The notes under the pieces: model-generated
The model's input: the letters and a program-made list of their open reading frames with translations, nothing else
Told to the model about the DNA's origin: nothing
Database searches by the model: none
DNA from: Methanocorpusculum parvum
GTDB lineage: Archaea; Halobacteriota; Methanomicrobia; Methanomicrobiales; Methanocorpusculaceae
DNA length: 64,000 bases
Reading direction: 5' to 3'
Assembly: GCA_015063085.1 (NCBI GenBank)
Contig: SUTD01000002.1
Coordinates: 1-64,000 of the forward strand
Shown: one piece after another, positions 7,595 through 16,341 of the stretch
Layout of the letters: each line of letters opens with the position of its first letter
Numbering within the stretch: the stretch's first letter is position 1
Translations under genes and position numbers: made by a program

Positions 7595-9456
7595 TGGGAA
7601 GGATTCATCTCCTGGATGAAGAGACCATAAACCACATCGCAGCAGGTGAAGTGGTTGAACGGGCGGCATCAGTGGTCAAAGAGCTGGTGGAAAATGCCGT
7701 TGACGCAAAAGCGGCAAAGATTATCATCGACATCACAGCAGACGCATCCGCAGTCAAACGGATTACCGTTACCGACGATGGAGTCGGTGTGAGTGCAGAA
7801 GATGCCGCACTCGCCTTCCGCCAGCATGCAACGAGCAAAATCTCCGCGCCGGATGATTTAGCAGGAATTGTTACTCTCGGTTTCCGCGGCGAAGCATTGG
7901 CCAGTATTGCTGCCGTCTCCAAAGTCACCTTTACCTCCAAAGAGCGAGAGTCGGCAGCGCCGGAGGCCGTGCAGGTGGTAATCCACGGCGGAGAACTCAT
8001 CCGCCGGACATCCGTCGGTGCTCCGGAGGGAACAACGATTATTGTCGAGGATTTGTTCTACAACACTCCGGCACGCCGTAAATTCCAGCGCTCCGTCTCA
8101 ACCGAACTCTCGCACATTTATGACATGGTGGAACGAATCGCGCTCGCGCACCGTGAGGTTGCCTTCGTTCTCCTCTATCAGGGAAAAGAGCGGTTCAGAA
8201 CCTACGGCACCGGCGCATATCCGGATGCAATCGCATCTGTATTTGGAACTGCCTTCGCCCGCGACCTGATTCCGGTGGAAAAAACAGGAGGGATTGCAGA
8301 AGTCCGCGGTTATGTCTCCAAACCCGGATGCAACATGCGCCCGACACCAACCCGCTTCTATCTGACGATTAACTCCCGTCAGGTAACCTCCAAGTCCCTG
8401 CAGTGGGCGGTTCGGGAAGGCTATGGAACACTGCTCCCCAAAGGCATGTATCCTGCGGCATTCCTCGACATCATCATTGATCCGCGGGATGTGGATGTCA
8501 ATGTGCACCCGACTAAACGCGAGGTCCGCCTCTCCCGCGAGAGGGATGTTGGATCTGCGGTTCGCGATGCCGTGTATACCGCACTTCACGATGACGAAAT
8601 CTTCACCGCAGCCCCGGCAGTTCCTGCCGCAAAACAGCAGAAACTCATTGCGGATGAAGAAAAAACCGCAGAGCAGAAGCATGAAAAGACCTATGAGATT
8701 CCAAAAGAAGAGGCACCAAAGACCACTTCTTTTACCGAATCGAAGAGAAGCCTGCATGAAGCGGTGATGTCCTACCTCTCTCCTGCAGGAGCATCAGATA
8801 AAACACCAATCCGCTCCACGCTTCGCCAGACGGAAATTCAGCTTCGAAGAACCGAATCAGAAACCGGGGCAAAACCTACTGCGGAAGTTCCGGAGGTCCT
8901 GGGACAGATTGCCGGGACATACATCGCTGCCCGCAACGCAAACGGAGAACTGGTCATCATCGACCAGCACGCCGCCCACGAGCGGGTGATGTACGACCAG
9001 CTCTTGCAGAAGATTGCAGAAAAGAAGGCATCGCAGGAACTCTTAACCCCAATCACCCTCACCCTTTCCCGTGCTGAATCCGCATCCATGCCGGAACTTT
9101 CCAAGACATTGGTGCAGGCAGGGTATGTCATCGAACCGTTCGGACAGGATGTCTGGGCAGTCCGCTCCGTTCCGGTCATCTCTTCCACGCTTGGAGACGT
9201 GAAAGTAATCCATGAAATCATCGCTGAAACGGCCGGCATCTCCGAGAAAAATCCGGAACGGGTTTTAGACCGGGTGGTAAAGACCATTGCCTGCCGTGCA
9301 GTAATCAAAGGAAACACCCCGCTTACCAGAAATCAGATGGAACGCCTGCTTTGCCAGCTCGCCGAAACAAACTCCCCACACACCTGTCCGCACGGACGGC
9401 CGACCGCGCTGGTGCTATCGAAGGAAAAACTGGCTGCAATGTTTCTCAGAACATGA
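7594..9456 (+). CDS. mutL: DNA mismatch repair protein MutL (endonuclease type)
   Basis: A 620-residue MutL with an N-terminal GHKL ATPase (ENAVDAKA, DDGVGV, GFRGEALASIA) and a variable linker at about 335-430. The C-terminal domain carries the endonuclease motif DQHAAHERVMYD, where the family consensus DQHA(x)2E(x)4E ends in Glu and here ends in Asp. Other metal-site motifs are present: ACRAVIKG and CPHGRP near the end. It should nick the strand to be repaired after activation by MutS. No MutH would be needed. The start overlaps the mutS stop by one base. A T-rich run (9464-9480) after the stop probably ends the transcript. Confidence 0.96.
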   Translation: MGRIHLLDEETINHIAAGEVVERAASVVKELVENAVDAKAAKIIIDITADASAVKRITVTDDGVGVSAEDAALAFRQHATSKISAPDDLAGIVTLGFRGEALASIAAVSKVTFTSKERESAAPEAVQVVIHGGELIRRTSVGAPEGTTIIVEDLFYNTPARRKFQRSVSTELSHIYDMVERIALAHREVAFVLLYQGKERFRTYGTGAYPDAIASVFGTAFARDLIPVEKTGGIAEVRGYVSKPGCNMRPTPTRFYLTINSRQVTSKSLQWAVREGYGTLLPKGMYPAAFLDIIIDPRDVDVNVHPTKREVRLSRERDVGSAVRDAVYTALHDDEIFTAAPAVPAAKQQKLIADEEKTAEQKHEKTYEIPKEEAPKTTSFTESKRSLHEAVMSYLSPAGASDKTPIRSTLRQTEIQLRRTESETGAKPTAEVPEVLGQIAGTYIAARNANGELVIIDQHAAHERVMYDQLLQKIAEKKASQELLTPITLTLSRAESASMPELSKTLVQAGYVIEPFGQDVWAVRSVPVISSTLGDVKVIHEIIAETAGISEKNPERVLDRVVKTIACRAVIKGNTPLTRNQMERLLCQLAETNSPHTCPHGRPTALVLSKEKLAAMFLRT

Positions 9457-9505
9457 GCTGCACTTTTTTTTAATTTTTCAAAAAGAGAAATGATGAAAGG
9501 CCGCC

Positions 9506-10495
9506 TTATCGGGTAAGCGGCATATTCCAGGAAGTTTCGTTATCCAGCACGAACTCCCACTCCTCGCGGCAGTTCTCCCCTGCATCCCATACTGCCTGAA
9601 GGACCGACTTGTCTCCGGAGAGAGAGTACTCATTAATTGCTGCGACAATCTCCTTATCCAGACATCCTTCTGCCTGCTTTTCCCCGTTGTGCGGACCGCG
9701 CTTAAAACCGCCTCCCACCGGATCACAGGACACAAACACATCTGCATCAAGCAGAACTTTAACCGCAGACCAGAGGTACGGCGGTCTGAATGAACCGCGC
9801 TGCCAGTACTGTTCAAGCTCGGTTTTGCCCTGCACCGTACAGAGATTCATCGAGATCATATCCGCGTACGGAGTAACCTCGGCAATCGACTTCTGCATAT
9901 CCTCCATTGCCTCGCGCTCGGTTAAGAACAGCGGCTTCATCATCAGGTATGCCTTAATGGAAACCCCTGCCTTGTGCGCAATGTCTGCCGCACGCTTAAA
10001 GTCCTCGAAGGTGTTTCCTTTATCTATTGACTTTTCGCGGATGGCATCATTGGTCGTCTCAAGACCGATTGCAACGGTCAGCGGGTGTTCCTGACCGGTA
10101 TCTACAGTGGAAAGCAGGCGTTCGAGAGCGTCTTCTGTGACATACTCACAGCGGGACTCGGCAACCAGCGGCTTTCCGGCAAAGAAGGTGCCGAAGGTAT
10201 CCAGCACCTCAAGCGGCACCTCGTTTTCGTCAAAGACACTGCCCGAGGTAAAGATTTTTCCCAGCTCATACTCATCCGCCTTGAAGTTCTCGCCAAGCCA
10301 GGAGACCTGGGCTTTCATGTGCTCGATTAACTCAGGCCGCAGACTGCAGTCACGGTCATTTTTGTATCCGCACATGCGGCATCTGTTCCAGGAACATCCG
10401 CCGGATAAGAAAATCGCCGTCAAGGTCGGTTTTACCTCGCCGAAAAATCTGTCCTGCCCCTTCCACGAGGCTAACGGTTTAATTGGTCGATTCAT
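9506..10495 (-). CDS. Archaeosine biosynthesis radical SAM protein RaSEA
   Basis: The 329-residue protein has the radical-SAM cluster motif near its N-terminus as CSWNRCRMCGY (CX4CX2C), typical of the Elp3-like group that includes RaSEA. RaSEA works with ArcS to turn preQ0-modified G15 of tRNA into archaeosine. Further family-like features are the segment LGKIFTSGSVFDENEVP and the ESRCEYVTEDALERLL strand of the TIM barrel. It overlaps the upstream M20 peptidase gene by four bases (ATGA type), so the two are co-transcribed. A queuosine/archaeosine precursor transporter lies at 50 kb in the same window. The assignment is by motif and length; another Elp3-like enzyme is less likely. Confidence 0.8.
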   Translation of the reverse strand: MNRPIKPLASWKGQDRFFGEVKPTLTAIFLSGGCSWNRCRMCGYKNDRDCSLRPELIEHMKAQVSWLGENFKADEYELGKIFTSGSVFDENEVPLEVLDTFGTFFAGKPLVAESRCEYVTEDALERLLSTVDTGQEHPLTVAIGLETTNDAIREKSIDKGNTFEDFKRAADIAHKAGVSIKAYLMMKPLFLTEREAMEDMQKSIAEVTPYADMISMNLCTVQGKTELEQYWQRGSFRPPYLWSAVKVLLDADVFVSCDPVGGGFKRGPHNGEKQAEGCLDKEIVAAINEYSLSGDKSVLQAVWDAGENCREEWEFVLDNETSWNMPLTR

Positions 10496-11667
10496 CGTCT
10501 CTCTCCATATTTTTCCATTACAGCAGTGTAAATCTCTGCTGCAGTATTCAGCTGATCAATTCTGACACGCTCGTTTACCGCATGCATCGTCTTGAGCTCT
10601 CCAGGTCCGTACTCGACTGCACGGAAACCTGCCAGGCGCAGGGCGCGGGCATCGGATGCTGCCCACTGCGCCATCGGACGGCAGGCGATTCCGTAGGCAT
10701 CACCGATACAGGAGCAGACGGTTTTGACAAGGAACGAATCCGGTTCGGTCATCGAAGCGTCTGCTGCGGTCTTCATGCGAAAACCGGCGTTTGCCGGCAG
10801 GTGGGAAACAATCTCTTCTTCAATGTCCTTGCGGGAGACACCCCACGGAAGCCGCATATCCATAACCAGACTGCACTGCTGGGCAACGATGTTTTCCCGC
10901 TCGCCCCCCTCAATGATTCCCGGGTTGTAGGCAATCCGCCGGAACACCGAGGAAAAATCTCCGCCGTAAATCTCCTGGGCAACCGCACAGGAATGCGCAA
11001 TAACCTCTTCCAGCTGCGGGGAGAGCGGATACTCGCGCTCATGCAGAGTCGAAATCCAGGACAGGAAATCTGCGGCCTGCATGATTGCGCTCGTTCCAAA
11101 CTGCGGGAAAAGCGATGAGTGGCCGGGCTCTCCGGTAAAGTTTACGGTAAAGCGGAAGACGCCTTTTTGACCGATGCAGGGGGCATGTTCCGGAGTCGGT
11201 TCAGCGATTAAGCAGTCGCAGGGATGAATGATCTTCTCGGCTAAGAGCTGGCGCGTTCCGTATCTGCCGCCGCCTTCTTCATCACAGACGAGCGCAACCG
11301 ATACCGGAATCTCCGCTCCTTTTTCCTGCACAGCAGACAATGCGGATAAGATTGCCGCACAGCCCCCCTTCATGTCTGCCGCACCGCGTCCATGAACATA
11401 GGTCTCGTCAATGAACCCGGAGTAGGGAGGATGATTCCAGCCGTCGGCTAAGGCAGGTACAACATCCATGTGACCGAGAAGCAGAAGGTCTCCGGTCTGG
11501 TCACGGGAGTAGACGTTTGTCCTCCCGTCCGGACCGTAGGTATAGGAGACCGGAATGCCGATGCTTTCCAGAAAGTCTCCGACGAACTCTGCACAGTCAC
11601 GGGTATCTCCAGGGGGATTTTCCGTTTTGATTTTCACCATTTCCGAGCAGAGCTTTGCAGTATCCAT
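10492..11667 (-). CDS. M20 family metallopeptidase (ArgE/DapE/ACY1 group)
   Basis: A 391-residue di-zinc hydrolase. Metal and catalytic motifs are visible: LLLGHMDVVPA (first His and catalytic Asp), GRGAADMKGG (bridging Asp) and CDEEGGG (catalytic Glu pair). A dimerisation domain separates the two catalytic halves at about residues 180-290. Members release amino acids from N-acyl or dipeptide substrates (acetylornithine, succinyl-diaminopimelate, peptides). The exact substrate cannot be read from the sequence. It is 3 bases downstream of the unknown gene at 11671-12177 and overlaps RaSEA by 4 bases, so the three form one transcription unit. Confidence 0.85.
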   Translation of the reverse strand: MDTAKLCSEMVKIKTENPPGDTRDCAEFVGDFLESIGIPVSYTYGPDGRTNVYSRDQTGDLLLLGHMDVVPALADGWNHPPYSGFIDETYVHGRGAADMKGGCAAILSALSAVQEKGAEIPVSVALVCDEEGGGRYGTRQLLAEKIIHPCDCLIAEPTPEHAPCIGQKGVFRFTVNFTGEPGHSSLFPQFGTSAIMQAADFLSWISTLHEREYPLSPQLEEVIAHSCAVAQEIYGGDFSSVFRRIAYNPGIIEGGERENIVAQQCSLVMDMRLPWGVSRKDIEEEIVSHLPANAGFRMKTAADASMTEPDSFLVKTVCSCIGDAYGIACRPMAQWAASDARALRLAGFRAVEYGPGELKTMHAVNERVRIDQLNTAAEIYTAVMEKYGERR

Positions 11668-11670
11668 TCT

Positions 11671-12177
11671 TTAGAGTCCTTTTTTGAATTCAGCGAACAG
11701 TTTTCCAAGCTTTCCTTCCGGATAGAGGCTTCTCAGCAGGTTCTGGGCAAACAGGTCGTCAGTCATGTCCTGGAAGAACTGCGGCGGAAGCGGCAGTTTG
11801 GAGGAACGGTCGAGAACAACACGGAATCCGACATATCCTGCATCCTCGTCCGGATCATACTCAAGCTGCCAGAGAATCGGGGTGTTTTCGAATGCTTCCT
11901 GGTGGTTGTCGCGAAGCCAGACCATGAACTCAGGGAAGAGTGCGTAGTCTCCGGTTTTTGCGGTGTTGACGCGGTATCTGAGGTATTCTCCGGTCATTGC
12001 GCATTTGATCGAGTCAACGCTGTGGGCAAGGGCAGCTAAAGTATAGTCGAGGTGGGCGACAGCGTCCATCCAGTAGAAGTAAAGGACGGGATCCATCTGA
12101 GACGGAGACTCTAAGATGAGGGATTTGTGATAGAGGTACTCCATCTGGGAGTTGTAGTCATTGCGGGGACCTAACAT
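11671..12177 (-). CDS. Unknown conserved-looking protein, 168 residues
   Basis: I do not recognise this family. The protein is soluble, acidic and rich in aromatic residues (YLYHKSLILESP, LYFYWMDAVAHLDYTLAALAHS), with no cysteine pattern or signal peptide; the middle helix suggests an all-alpha segment. I start it at ATG 12177, which begins MLGPRNDYN; an upstream in-frame ATG adds nine residues, including a Cys pair, that look like leader sequence. It is the first gene of the unit ending in RaSEA. Its 3' end is 3 bases from the peptidase start. Confidence 0.6.
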   Translation of the reverse strand: MLGPRNDYNSQMEYLYHKSLILESPSQMDPVLYFYWMDAVAHLDYTLAALAHSVDSIKCAMTGEYLRYRVNTAKTGDYALFPEFMVWLRDNHQEAFENTPILWQLEYDPDEDAGYVGFRVVLDRSSKLPLPPQFFQDMTDDLFAQNLLRSLYPEGKLGKLFAEFKKGL

Positions 12178-12225
12178 ACTGTATCTATTTGGTCTGCAAC
12201 ACAAAAAGGGTTTTTAGTGAGGCAG

Positions 12226-13287
12226 TTACACAAACACACGAATCGCAGTTGCCTTGCAGGTCACAGTTACCCTGTCCCCCACTGCAAACTGCAGACGCTC
12301 AACCGACTGATGCGTAACCGCCGCGGTCAGAGGGATTCCAATATCTACGTGGACAAGCATCTCATCAGCATTTGAATCCTGTTCAATTTTTACAATCCTT
12401 CCTTCAAAGACATTGACCGCAGTTGAAACAAAACGGTTTCTGGACAAAATCAGCTCTTCTGGTCTGACCGACACTGTAACAGTACCGCAAAGAGGCGTTA
12501 CAGCACGGAAATCAACACAGCCAACTCTTACACAAATAACCCCGTTGTCCTTAACCCAAATCTCACCGCGGAAAATGTTCGGATTTTCGCACGTCACAAA
12601 ACCGTATGCAGGGTTGTGAACAATCTCTTCCGGAGTACCGATTGCAGTAATTCTGCCGCGCTCGATAACTGCTGTCCTGTCAGCCACAGCCAGAGTATCA
12701 AGAATCGAATGTGTTACAAGAATACATGGAATATCCTCCTGCCGTATAACTGAAGCCAGTTCCTGACGAAGCTTCTCCTGCGTCTTTGAATCAAGTGCTG
12801 AAAGAGGCTCGTCAAGCAGTAAAAGTGACGGATTCGGGGCAAGAGCTCTTGCAAGAGCTATTCTCTGCCTCTGACCTCCGGACATTTTTGTCACCGGCTC
12901 GTCTGCAATTTCTGCAAGACCAAGAGAGGAAATCAACTCATCAACGCGAATGTTTCTTTCTGCCGTATCAACGCGGCGCATCTTCAAACCATACTCAATA
13001 TTTTCTCGTGCTGTCATATGTGGAAAGAGAGCATAATTCTGGAACATATATCCAACATTTCGCTCCTCTGCCTGTTTGAAAACCCTTTTTGAAGAATCAA
13101 AGATAACTGTTCCTCCAAGCTCAATTCGTCCTGCATCAGGCTTCATAAGGCCGGATAAGAGCTTTAGCACAGTGGACTTTCCAGCACCGTTAGAGCCTAA
13201 GAGACCTAAAGTCTCGCCCGCGTTTACCGTGAAATTTACATCAAGCTCGAAGTCCCTGAGTTTCTTTTTCAGTGTTACATTAAGCAT
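12226..13287 (-). CDS. modC: Molybdate/tungstate ABC transporter ATP-binding protein
   Basis: A 353-residue ABC ATPase. Walker A GSNGAGKST lies at residues 31-39, the signature MSGGQRQ at 134-140 and Walker B LLLLDEP at 154-160. The C-terminal 120 residues form two TOBE-like (oxyanion-binding) repeats, ending in AVGDRVTVTCKATAIRVFV, as in ModC/WtpC. It powers the ModB channel. The start overlaps the end of modB by eight bases, and the gene is last in the modABC run. The presence of Mo-cofactor genes just upstream supports molybdate or tungstate as substrate. Confidence 0.92.
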   Translation of the reverse strand: MLNVTLKKKLRDFELDVNFTVNAGETLGLLGSNGAGKSTVLKLLSGLMKPDAGRIELGGTVIFDSSKRVFKQAEERNVGYMFQNYALFPHMTARENIEYGLKMRRVDTAERNIRVDELISSLGLAEIADEPVTKMSGGQRQRIALARALAPNPSLLLLDEPLSALDSKTQEKLRQELASVIRQEDIPCILVTHSILDTLAVADRTAVIERGRITAIGTPEEIVHNPAYGFVTCENPNIFRGEIWVKDNGVICVRVGCVDFRAVTPLCGTVTVSVRPEELILSRNRFVSTAVNVFEGRIVKIEQDSNADEMLVHVDIGIPLTAAVTHQSVERLQFAVGDRVTVTCKATAIRVFV

Positions 13288-14101
13288 ATTTTCTCATCTC
13301 CAGATTTCCAATGTATTTGACAGCTAAAATAATCGCAAACGAGAAAATAACCAGAACAATCGACAAAGCAATCGATACTGACATGTCGCTTTGCATCTGC
13401 CCGTAGATTGCAAGCGGCATGGTCTGGGTTTTTCCCGGAAGATTTCCGGCAAACATCATGGTCGCCCCAAACTCACCAAGAGCACGGGCGAAGGTCATGA
13501 TGATTCCGGACATAAGCGAACCTGATGCAAGAGGAAGCGTTACGCGGAAAAAGGTCGAAGCACTACCTGCACCAAGTGTCCTTGATGCATATTCGAACTC
13601 CACATCAACTGCTTCAAAACTTGCTCTTGCCTGCCTGATGTAGAATGGAGACGCCACAAATATCTGGGCGATTACAACTGCAAGTGTTGTGAAAGCGATT
13701 TTTATTCCAAATACCGAGAAATACTGCCCTATCATTCCATTCGCACCGAATGCTGTAAGGAGGGCCAGACCTGCAACCGTAGGCGGAAGGACAATTGGCA
13801 GGTCGGTCAGCGTATCGACGATGTTTCGTCCCGGATAGCGGACGCGGGCATTAATGTAGGCAAGCGGCGTTCCAAAGAGGATGACGATTACCGTCGAAAC
13901 AAGAGCCGTTCCTGAGCTGAGGGCAAGCGCCTGCAGTGCGGAAGGAGACGTCAGCGCCGTCAGCATATCCGCTGGCGATATGCGGGTAAACAGCGATATC
14001 AGCGGGACGGTGATAAATATCAGAAAGAGAAAAATAAGGGCCGCGGTCAGGACGGTTGTCCCGACACGTGCTGCGGTACGGTTTTTTACCTGGTACTGCA
14101 T
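13280..14101 (-). CDS. modB: Molybdate/tungstate ABC transporter permease
   Basis: A 273-residue inner-membrane permease with about six hydrophobic helices and the BPD_transp_1 coupling-loop signature near residues 163-190 (EYASRTLGAGSASTFFRVTL, matching EAAxxxGxxxxxxF). It forms the channel fed by ModA and driven by ModC. Six bases separate it from modA and it overlaps modC by eight. The length is a little above the common 225-residue bacterial ModB because of a longer N-terminal segment with an extra helix. Confidence 0.92.
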   Translation of the reverse strand: MQYQVKNRTAARVGTTVLTAALIFLFLIFITVPLISLFTRISPADMLTALTSPSALQALALSSGTALVSTVIVILFGTPLAYINARVRYPGRNIVDTLTDLPIVLPPTVAGLALLTAFGANGMIGQYFSVFGIKIAFTTLAVVIAQIFVASPFYIRQARASFEAVDVEFEYASRTLGAGSASTFFRVTLPLASGSLMSGIIMTFARALGEFGATMMFAGNLPGKTQTMPLAIYGQMQSDMSVSIALSIVLVIFSFAIILAVKYIGNLEMRKYA

Positions 14102-14106
14102 GATGC

Positions 14107-14910
14107 TTATGCGGTTACCGGAGAGAATCCGTAGTCGAGGAGAAGTGCATTGCCCTCAGGGCCGGTTAAGAATGCTTCGAAGGTCTCGACAGCCTTTTTG
14201 TTTTCGGTGTTCTTGAGGATTCCGTACGGGTAGTCTGCAATGACATTGTATTTGTCGGCAATCTCGAGGATGTCGATGGATTCCTTGTCTGCTTTGGAGA
14301 TGTCGGAGACATAGACAATGGATGCATCTGCTTCGCCTAAGGTTAAGTAGGACTTGACTTTGTCAACTGCGTCAACCTGGGTTACGACGTTGCCCATGAA
14401 GGCGTCAACGTATCCTGCGTGACCGTCGTCCTGGTATTTGCTGATGATATCTCTGGTGTACTGACCAAACGGAACGGATTCGTCACCGACAGCAAGTTCA
14501 ACGCCGCTTCCGGCAAGGTCGCCGAGGTCCTTGATTCCAAGCGGGTTGCCCTTGACAACAGCGATTCCGAGTTTGTTCTGCAGGAGAATCTTCTTGTCTT
14601 CGATGAGTCCTGCTTCCACAACCGGGTCAAACTGTTTGCTGTTTGCGGAGATGTAGAGGTCACAGTCAGCCCCTTCTAAAATCTGGGTTTTTAAGGTCTG
14701 ACTTCCTGCGAAGTTGTATACGACTTTGATGTTTGGATTTTCTAATTCGAAGTTTTCTCCAAGTTCGGTTAATGCACCGGTTAAGGATGCGGCGGCAAAG
14801 ACTGTGATTTCAACTTCTTCTGCCGGCTGTGAGATACATCCTGCGGAGGTGACTGCAATCAGAATACATAGTGCTACGGCAAGGATTGCCGGAAGTTTAT
14901 TCTGCTTCAT
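14107..14910 (-). CDS. modA: Molybdate-binding lipoprotein ModA
   Basis: A 267-residue solute-binding protein. The N-terminus has a basic stretch, a hydrophobic segment and a lipobox ending in Cys (VTSAGC, cysteine near residue 24), so it is probably anchored outside the membrane. The mature protein begins EEVEITVFAAASLTGAL, the strand and serine loop that binds oxyanions in ModA; WtpA proteins have a different opening (VFHAGSL). It captures molybdate or tungstate for ModBC. It is the first gene of modABC. Upstream, 14911-14981 is very AT-rich and holds its promoter. Confidence 0.92.
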   Translation of the reverse strand: MKQNKLPAILAVALCILIAVTSAGCISQPAEEVEITVFAAASLTGALTELGENFELENPNIKVVYNFAGSQTLKTQILEGADCDLYISANSKQFDPVVEAGLIEDKKILLQNKLGIAVVKGNPLGIKDLGDLAGSGVELAVGDESVPFGQYTRDIISKYQDDGHAGYVDAFMGNVVTQVDAVDKVKSYLTLGEADASIVYVSDISKADKESIDILEIADKYNVIADYPYGILKNTENKKAVETFEAFLTGPEGNALLLDYGFSPVTA

Positions 14911-14981
14911 AATAATTTGGTTTGCGGCATTTTGATAAATAATTATTTTTAATTTGATTTATTTAATCAATCAAACTCAAT
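14911..14981 (-). promoter_or_regulatory. AT-rich modA promoter region
   Basis: The 71 bases between trmO and modA are nearly all A and T and hold several TATA-like stretches on the minus strand (AATAATTATTTATC) and an inverted pair TTTGATT/AATCAAA around 14956-14976. It is a natural place for a metal-oxyanion regulator, but no known ModE or TunR site is recognised. Confidence 0.35.
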
Positions 14982-15467
14982 TTACACAAACCGCCCATCC
15001 GAACGCTTCTCTGAAATCCCGTCAAGCTTTCCCTCAAACCATCCGTCACGTTCAGCCGGATAAGAATCAAAAGCCGGAACATATGGTTTGACATCGAGAA
15101 CTGGCGTGCCGTCTAAAATATCCACATCAGAGATGCGAAGCACATTATCCTCACGCGACAAAAGCTGTACAACCGAAAAACCAAGCGGATTTGGTCTGCG
15201 TGGAATGCGGGAAGCAAAAACACCGTGTGGTACAGTATCTAAGAAAGGCTTTGCAGTAAGAAGAGGCCCTGCACTCTTGTGCAGATGGTAGAAAACCATG
15301 AGCCTCGAAAAGCCTTCGATATCCAAAAGACCTTCTGCAAACTCCGGGAAAATCTCAATCTCGCCGGTGATGCCTTCAGCCGACGGGGGCTGAACAGGCA
15401 TACCTGAAAGCTCTTTGTGCGGAGAGTGTACAACGCCTACCGGATAAAATGTGACAGGATTCATCAT
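14982..15467 (-). CDS. trmO: tRNA t6A37 methyltransferase TrmO (TsaA/VirR family)
   Basis: A 161-residue single-domain TrmO/TsaA protein. The family segments VGVVHSPHKE (N-terminal strand) and SRIPRRPNPLGFSVVQLL (the RxPxRPNPIG SAM-binding motif) are present, followed by VDILDGTPVLDVKPYVPAFD, also a family hallmark. It methylates N6 of threonylcarbamoyl-adenosine at position 37 of some tRNAs. The start overlaps the moaC stop by four bases, which places it in the molybdenum-cofactor operon rather than with other tRNA genes. Whether that reflects function or chance is not known. Confidence 0.9.
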   Translation of the reverse strand: MMNPVTFYPVGVVHSPHKELSGMPVQPPSAEGITGEIEIFPEFAEGLLDIEGFSRLMVFYHLHKSAGPLLTAKPFLDTVPHGVFASRIPRRPNPLGFSVVQLLSREDNVLRISDVDILDGTPVLDVKPYVPAFDSYPAERDGWFEGKLDGISEKRSDGRFV

Positions 15468-15934
15468 TCGCCCTTCAGTTTCTCGACAACGTGGACGTCT
15501 TCAATTCTGGTCACCGGGTACTGACCGTTCTCGTCCTTTTCTGCGGACTTGACCATGTCCCAGATGGTGAGAAGAGCAACCGAGACGCCTGTTAAGGCTT
15601 CCATCTCAATACCAGTCTTGCCGAATGTCTTAACCCGGCACGAAATCTCGATGTATTCTTTCGTCTGCTCAAATGAGACAGTTACAGCACCGACCGGAAT
15701 CGGATGGCACATAGGAATAATTGACCAGGTCTGTTTGACCGCCATAGTTCCGGCTACTTGTGCTGTTGCAAGCACATTTCCTTTCACAACCGTACCCTCG
15801 GCAATCGCTTTCAGCGTTGTGTCACGCAGATAAATCCTGCCGCGGGCTTCTGCCTCGCGGGAGACATCAGGCTTTGCTGTAACATCCACCATGTGGACCT
15901 CATTTTTCTCGTTTAAGTGTGTAAAAGTCGGCAT
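15464..15934 (-). CDS. moaC: Cyclic pyranopterin monophosphate synthase MoaC
   Basis: A 156-residue MoaC, which converts the MoaA product into cyclic pyranopterin monophosphate. The family segments MVDVTAKPDVSREAEARGRI, MCHPIPVGAV and GIEMEALTGVSVALLTIWDM are all present, with catalytic Lys and the final KSAEKDENGQYP. I start it at ATG 15934, which overlaps the moaE stop in an ATGA arrangement; a longer in-frame reading from 16153 has low-quality basic sequence that is antisense-like to moaE and is not MoaC. It lies between moaE and trmO. Confidence 0.95.
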   Translation of the reverse strand: MPTFTHLNEKNEVHMVDVTAKPDVSREAEARGRIYLRDTTLKAIAEGTVVKGNVLATAQVAGTMAVKQTWSIIPMCHPIPVGAVTVSFEQTKEYIEISCRVKTFGKTGIEMEALTGVSVALLTIWDMVKSAEKDENGQYPVTRIEDVHVVEKLKGE

Positions 15935-16341
15935 CAGTGCATCTCCACCCATTTTCCTTTTTCTCCGTTTACAATCTCCTGCTTCCAGATTGGAACAAGC
16001 TCCTTTAACCGCTCGATTGCATAGCGTGAAGCCTCGTATCCTTCCTGTCTGTGAGCCGAACAGATGATAATTACAACAATCGTCTCGCCAAGTTTGAGAT
16101 GACCGAAGCGGTGGATGATGTGAACCGCATTCACTCCAAAATTCTCTCGGCACTCTTGCGAAATTTTCTTCAGGTCTGATTCTGCTACCGGCACAAAGGT
16201 TTCAATCTCTAAAGCTTCCATGCCGTCATCTCTCACACATCCGACAAAGACAAGCTGTGCACCGTCTACCGGGGAGCGGGTCACTTCAATCAGTTTTCCA
16301 ATATCGATATCTTCCGTCTGCATGCGTAAAATTTCCGTCAT
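15934..16341 (-). CDS. moaE: Molybdopterin synthase catalytic subunit MoaE
   Basis: A 135-residue MoaE, the large subunit that puts the dithiolene sulfurs on the pterin. Family markers are GAQLVFVGCVRD at the N-terminus, HIIHRFGHLKLGETIVVIIICSAHRQEGYEASRYAIERLKELVPIWKQE in the core (quoted in part: RFGHLKLGE, AHRQEGYEA, LKELVPIWK) and the C-terminal KWVEMH. No MoaD-type small sulfur-carrier gene is nearby, so that partner must come from elsewhere in the genome. Both ends overlap neighbours by four bases or fewer. Confidence 0.94.
   Translation of the reverse strand: MTEILRMQTEDIDIGKLIEVTRSPVDGAQLVFVGCVRDDGMEALEIETFVPVAESDLKKISQECRENFGVNAVHIIHRFGHLKLGETIVVIIICSAHRQEGYEASRYAIERLKELVPIWKQEIVNGEKGKWVEMH

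Noticed and set aside
15935-16153. 73-residue extension of MoaC
   Set aside because: It is the antisense-like overlap of moaE; ATG 15934 with ATGA overlap fits the family.
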